Source: Phoebastria nigripes
Taxonomy: Eukaryota > Chordata > Aves > Procellariiformes > Diomedeidae
NCBI GenBank assembly: GCA_035582835.1
Contig: JAYKAV010002925.1
Location: forward strand, 625,812-689,811
DNA: 64,000 bases
Direction: 5' to 3'
Position numbers and translations under genes: made by a program. Below the pieces are notes generated by a model, which saw only the letters and a program-made list of their open reading frames with translations, was not told the DNA's origin and searched no databases. Positions 63,001 through 64,000 of this stretch are shown here, in pieces; position 1 is the first letter of the stretch, and each line of letters begins with the position of its first letter.

Positions 63001-63876
63001 CTCTATTTTTGTGCAAGTGTTGGGACTACAGCTGAAAGAAGACAGATGTAGTTAGCACATTGCACAAACTGAAATGGATACAGTTGCCTGTAGATTTCTT
63101 TGTTTGTTGGTTCAGTACTTATGTATTACAGGTTATTTCAAGTGATATAATAAAGAAATTTTTTTTTCAATTATGTGTCATAATACTGCAGACAGATGTA
63201 CACGGCCTCAGGTTTTTATGACATACAATNAAATGAGTTTGCAACACCACCTACAAATTGTGACAGAAATATCAAGCAGGCTTAAGGGACACATAAGATT
63301 CAATGTTAGAATATCTTTTTTTTACCTTATATCCTTATAATCAACCTCTGCACAGCTTGTCAAACCAAAGAATTTTGAATTTTCGAATAAGCTAAAAGGA
63401 GTTTTTGATTAGGAGACTGCAGTAGAAGAAATAGTGTGGTAAGTCTTCCAAGCAGCTGACCCTTGTTAAATGGCAGAGGATGTTCCATTTCATGAATAAG
63501 CCAGCTAAAAGTATGCGTGTGAGAGTAGGAAATCTGCTCACCAAAGGTGACAAATAATAAATGCTTCTAACAATCAGCTCCACAAAAAGAAGGTAGGTAT
63601 TTCAAACAAGAACAGAGGAGGACATGGGGTTGCTCTGGGGATATCTAAAATACCCCCAGCAATGTTTCTCTCCTAAAGAGTTACTAAATATTAAAGAAGG
63701 ACCATGCATTATAAACAAAAATATGATGCTGATATTAAGCCAGTTGATAACCTGCTAGGAAACAGAAATGTAAGATTACAGGAATGGAAGACATCTTTTG
63801 GGGGAAGTGGCAGGTGCCATATCAGATAATCCCTCCTACAAATTTACCAAGCTTTAAGTTAAAAGCAAAAACTGCT
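60046..63876. other. Gene-free AT-rich sequence between two LTRs
   Basis: I looked for gag, pol or env remnants between the two same-strand LTRs and found none; frames are at most 89 codons and have no retroviral motif. A CA run lies near 61764-61775. Two telomere-like units (ttagggttaggg) occur near 60427. Confidence 0.6.
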
Positions 63877-64000
63877 TGTCCTGGTTTTGACTGGGATAAA
63901 GTTAATTTTCTTCCTAGTAGCTGGTATAGTGCCGTGTTTTGGATTTAGTATGAGAAGAATGTTGATAACACACTGATGTTTTAGTTGTTGCTAAGTAGTG
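63877..64000 (+). mobile_element. ERVL-like LTR, plus orientation, copy 3 (cut by window end)
   Basis: TGTCCTGGTTTTGACTGGG onward matches the start of the LTR at 59513 for about 120 bases up to the window edge. It keeps a 12-base segment (about agctggtatagt) that copy 2 lacks. Whether internal retroviral sequence follows cannot be seen. Confidence 0.92.

Noticed and set aside
59513..64000. A complete provirus bounded by the two plus-strand LTRs
   Set aside because: No primer-binding site follows the first LTR, no gag, pol or env remnant lies between, and the first LTR has its own flanking 5-bp duplication. They are better read as separate insertions.

Overview
This window looks like AT-rich, gene-poor nuclear DNA from a bird. 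The evidence is four 5'-truncated CR1 LINE copies, three copies of an avian ERVL-like LTR that carries a TGACGTCA element, a second unrelated solo LTR, one probable ancient MIR-type SINE, heavy CpG depletion, and no open frame longer than 147 codons. No complete protein gene, rRNA, tRNA, CRISPR array or bacterial-type operon was found. Species and chromosome cannot be told from the sequence. About thirty isolated single N bases point to a draft or consensus assembly.

Layout. 0-13 kb: unique AT-rich DNA with a perfect 12-bp hairpin (3.3 kb), a compound trinucleotide repeat (5.3 kb), a MIR-like SINE (9.2-9.4 kb) and a CA tract (11.1 kb). 13-28 kb: a CR1 fragment from the reverse-transcriptase region (13.1 kb), a CR1 3' end in plus orientation (22.1 kb), an 830-bp solo LTR with tandem U3 repeats (25.3-26.2 kb), and two diverged collinear copies of an unnamed interspersed repeat (15.9-16.6 and 26.7-27.2 kb). 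28-35 kb: two minus-strand CR1 copies, the longer (33.4-34.4 kb) keeping broken ORF2 remnants. 35-51 kb: mostly unique DNA, a polypyrimidine tract (47.4-47.6 kb) and a possible decayed repeat (48.6-49.1 kb). 51-64 kb: three ERVL-like LTRs (51.8 kb minus strand; 59.5 kb plus strand with a probable target duplication; 63.9 kb plus strand, cut by the window edge).

Possible gene content. Four short plus-strand segments (20567-20649, 24552-24619, 37190-37351, 47917-48018) have plausible splice signals and open frames. Their phases are mutually compatible, so they could be exons of one plus-strand gene whose introns fill most of the window. I do not recognise the encoded peptides, so this is a hypothesis only. 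Otherwise the window reads as intron or intergenic desert shaped by retroelement insertion. I see no sign of a novel multi-gene system.
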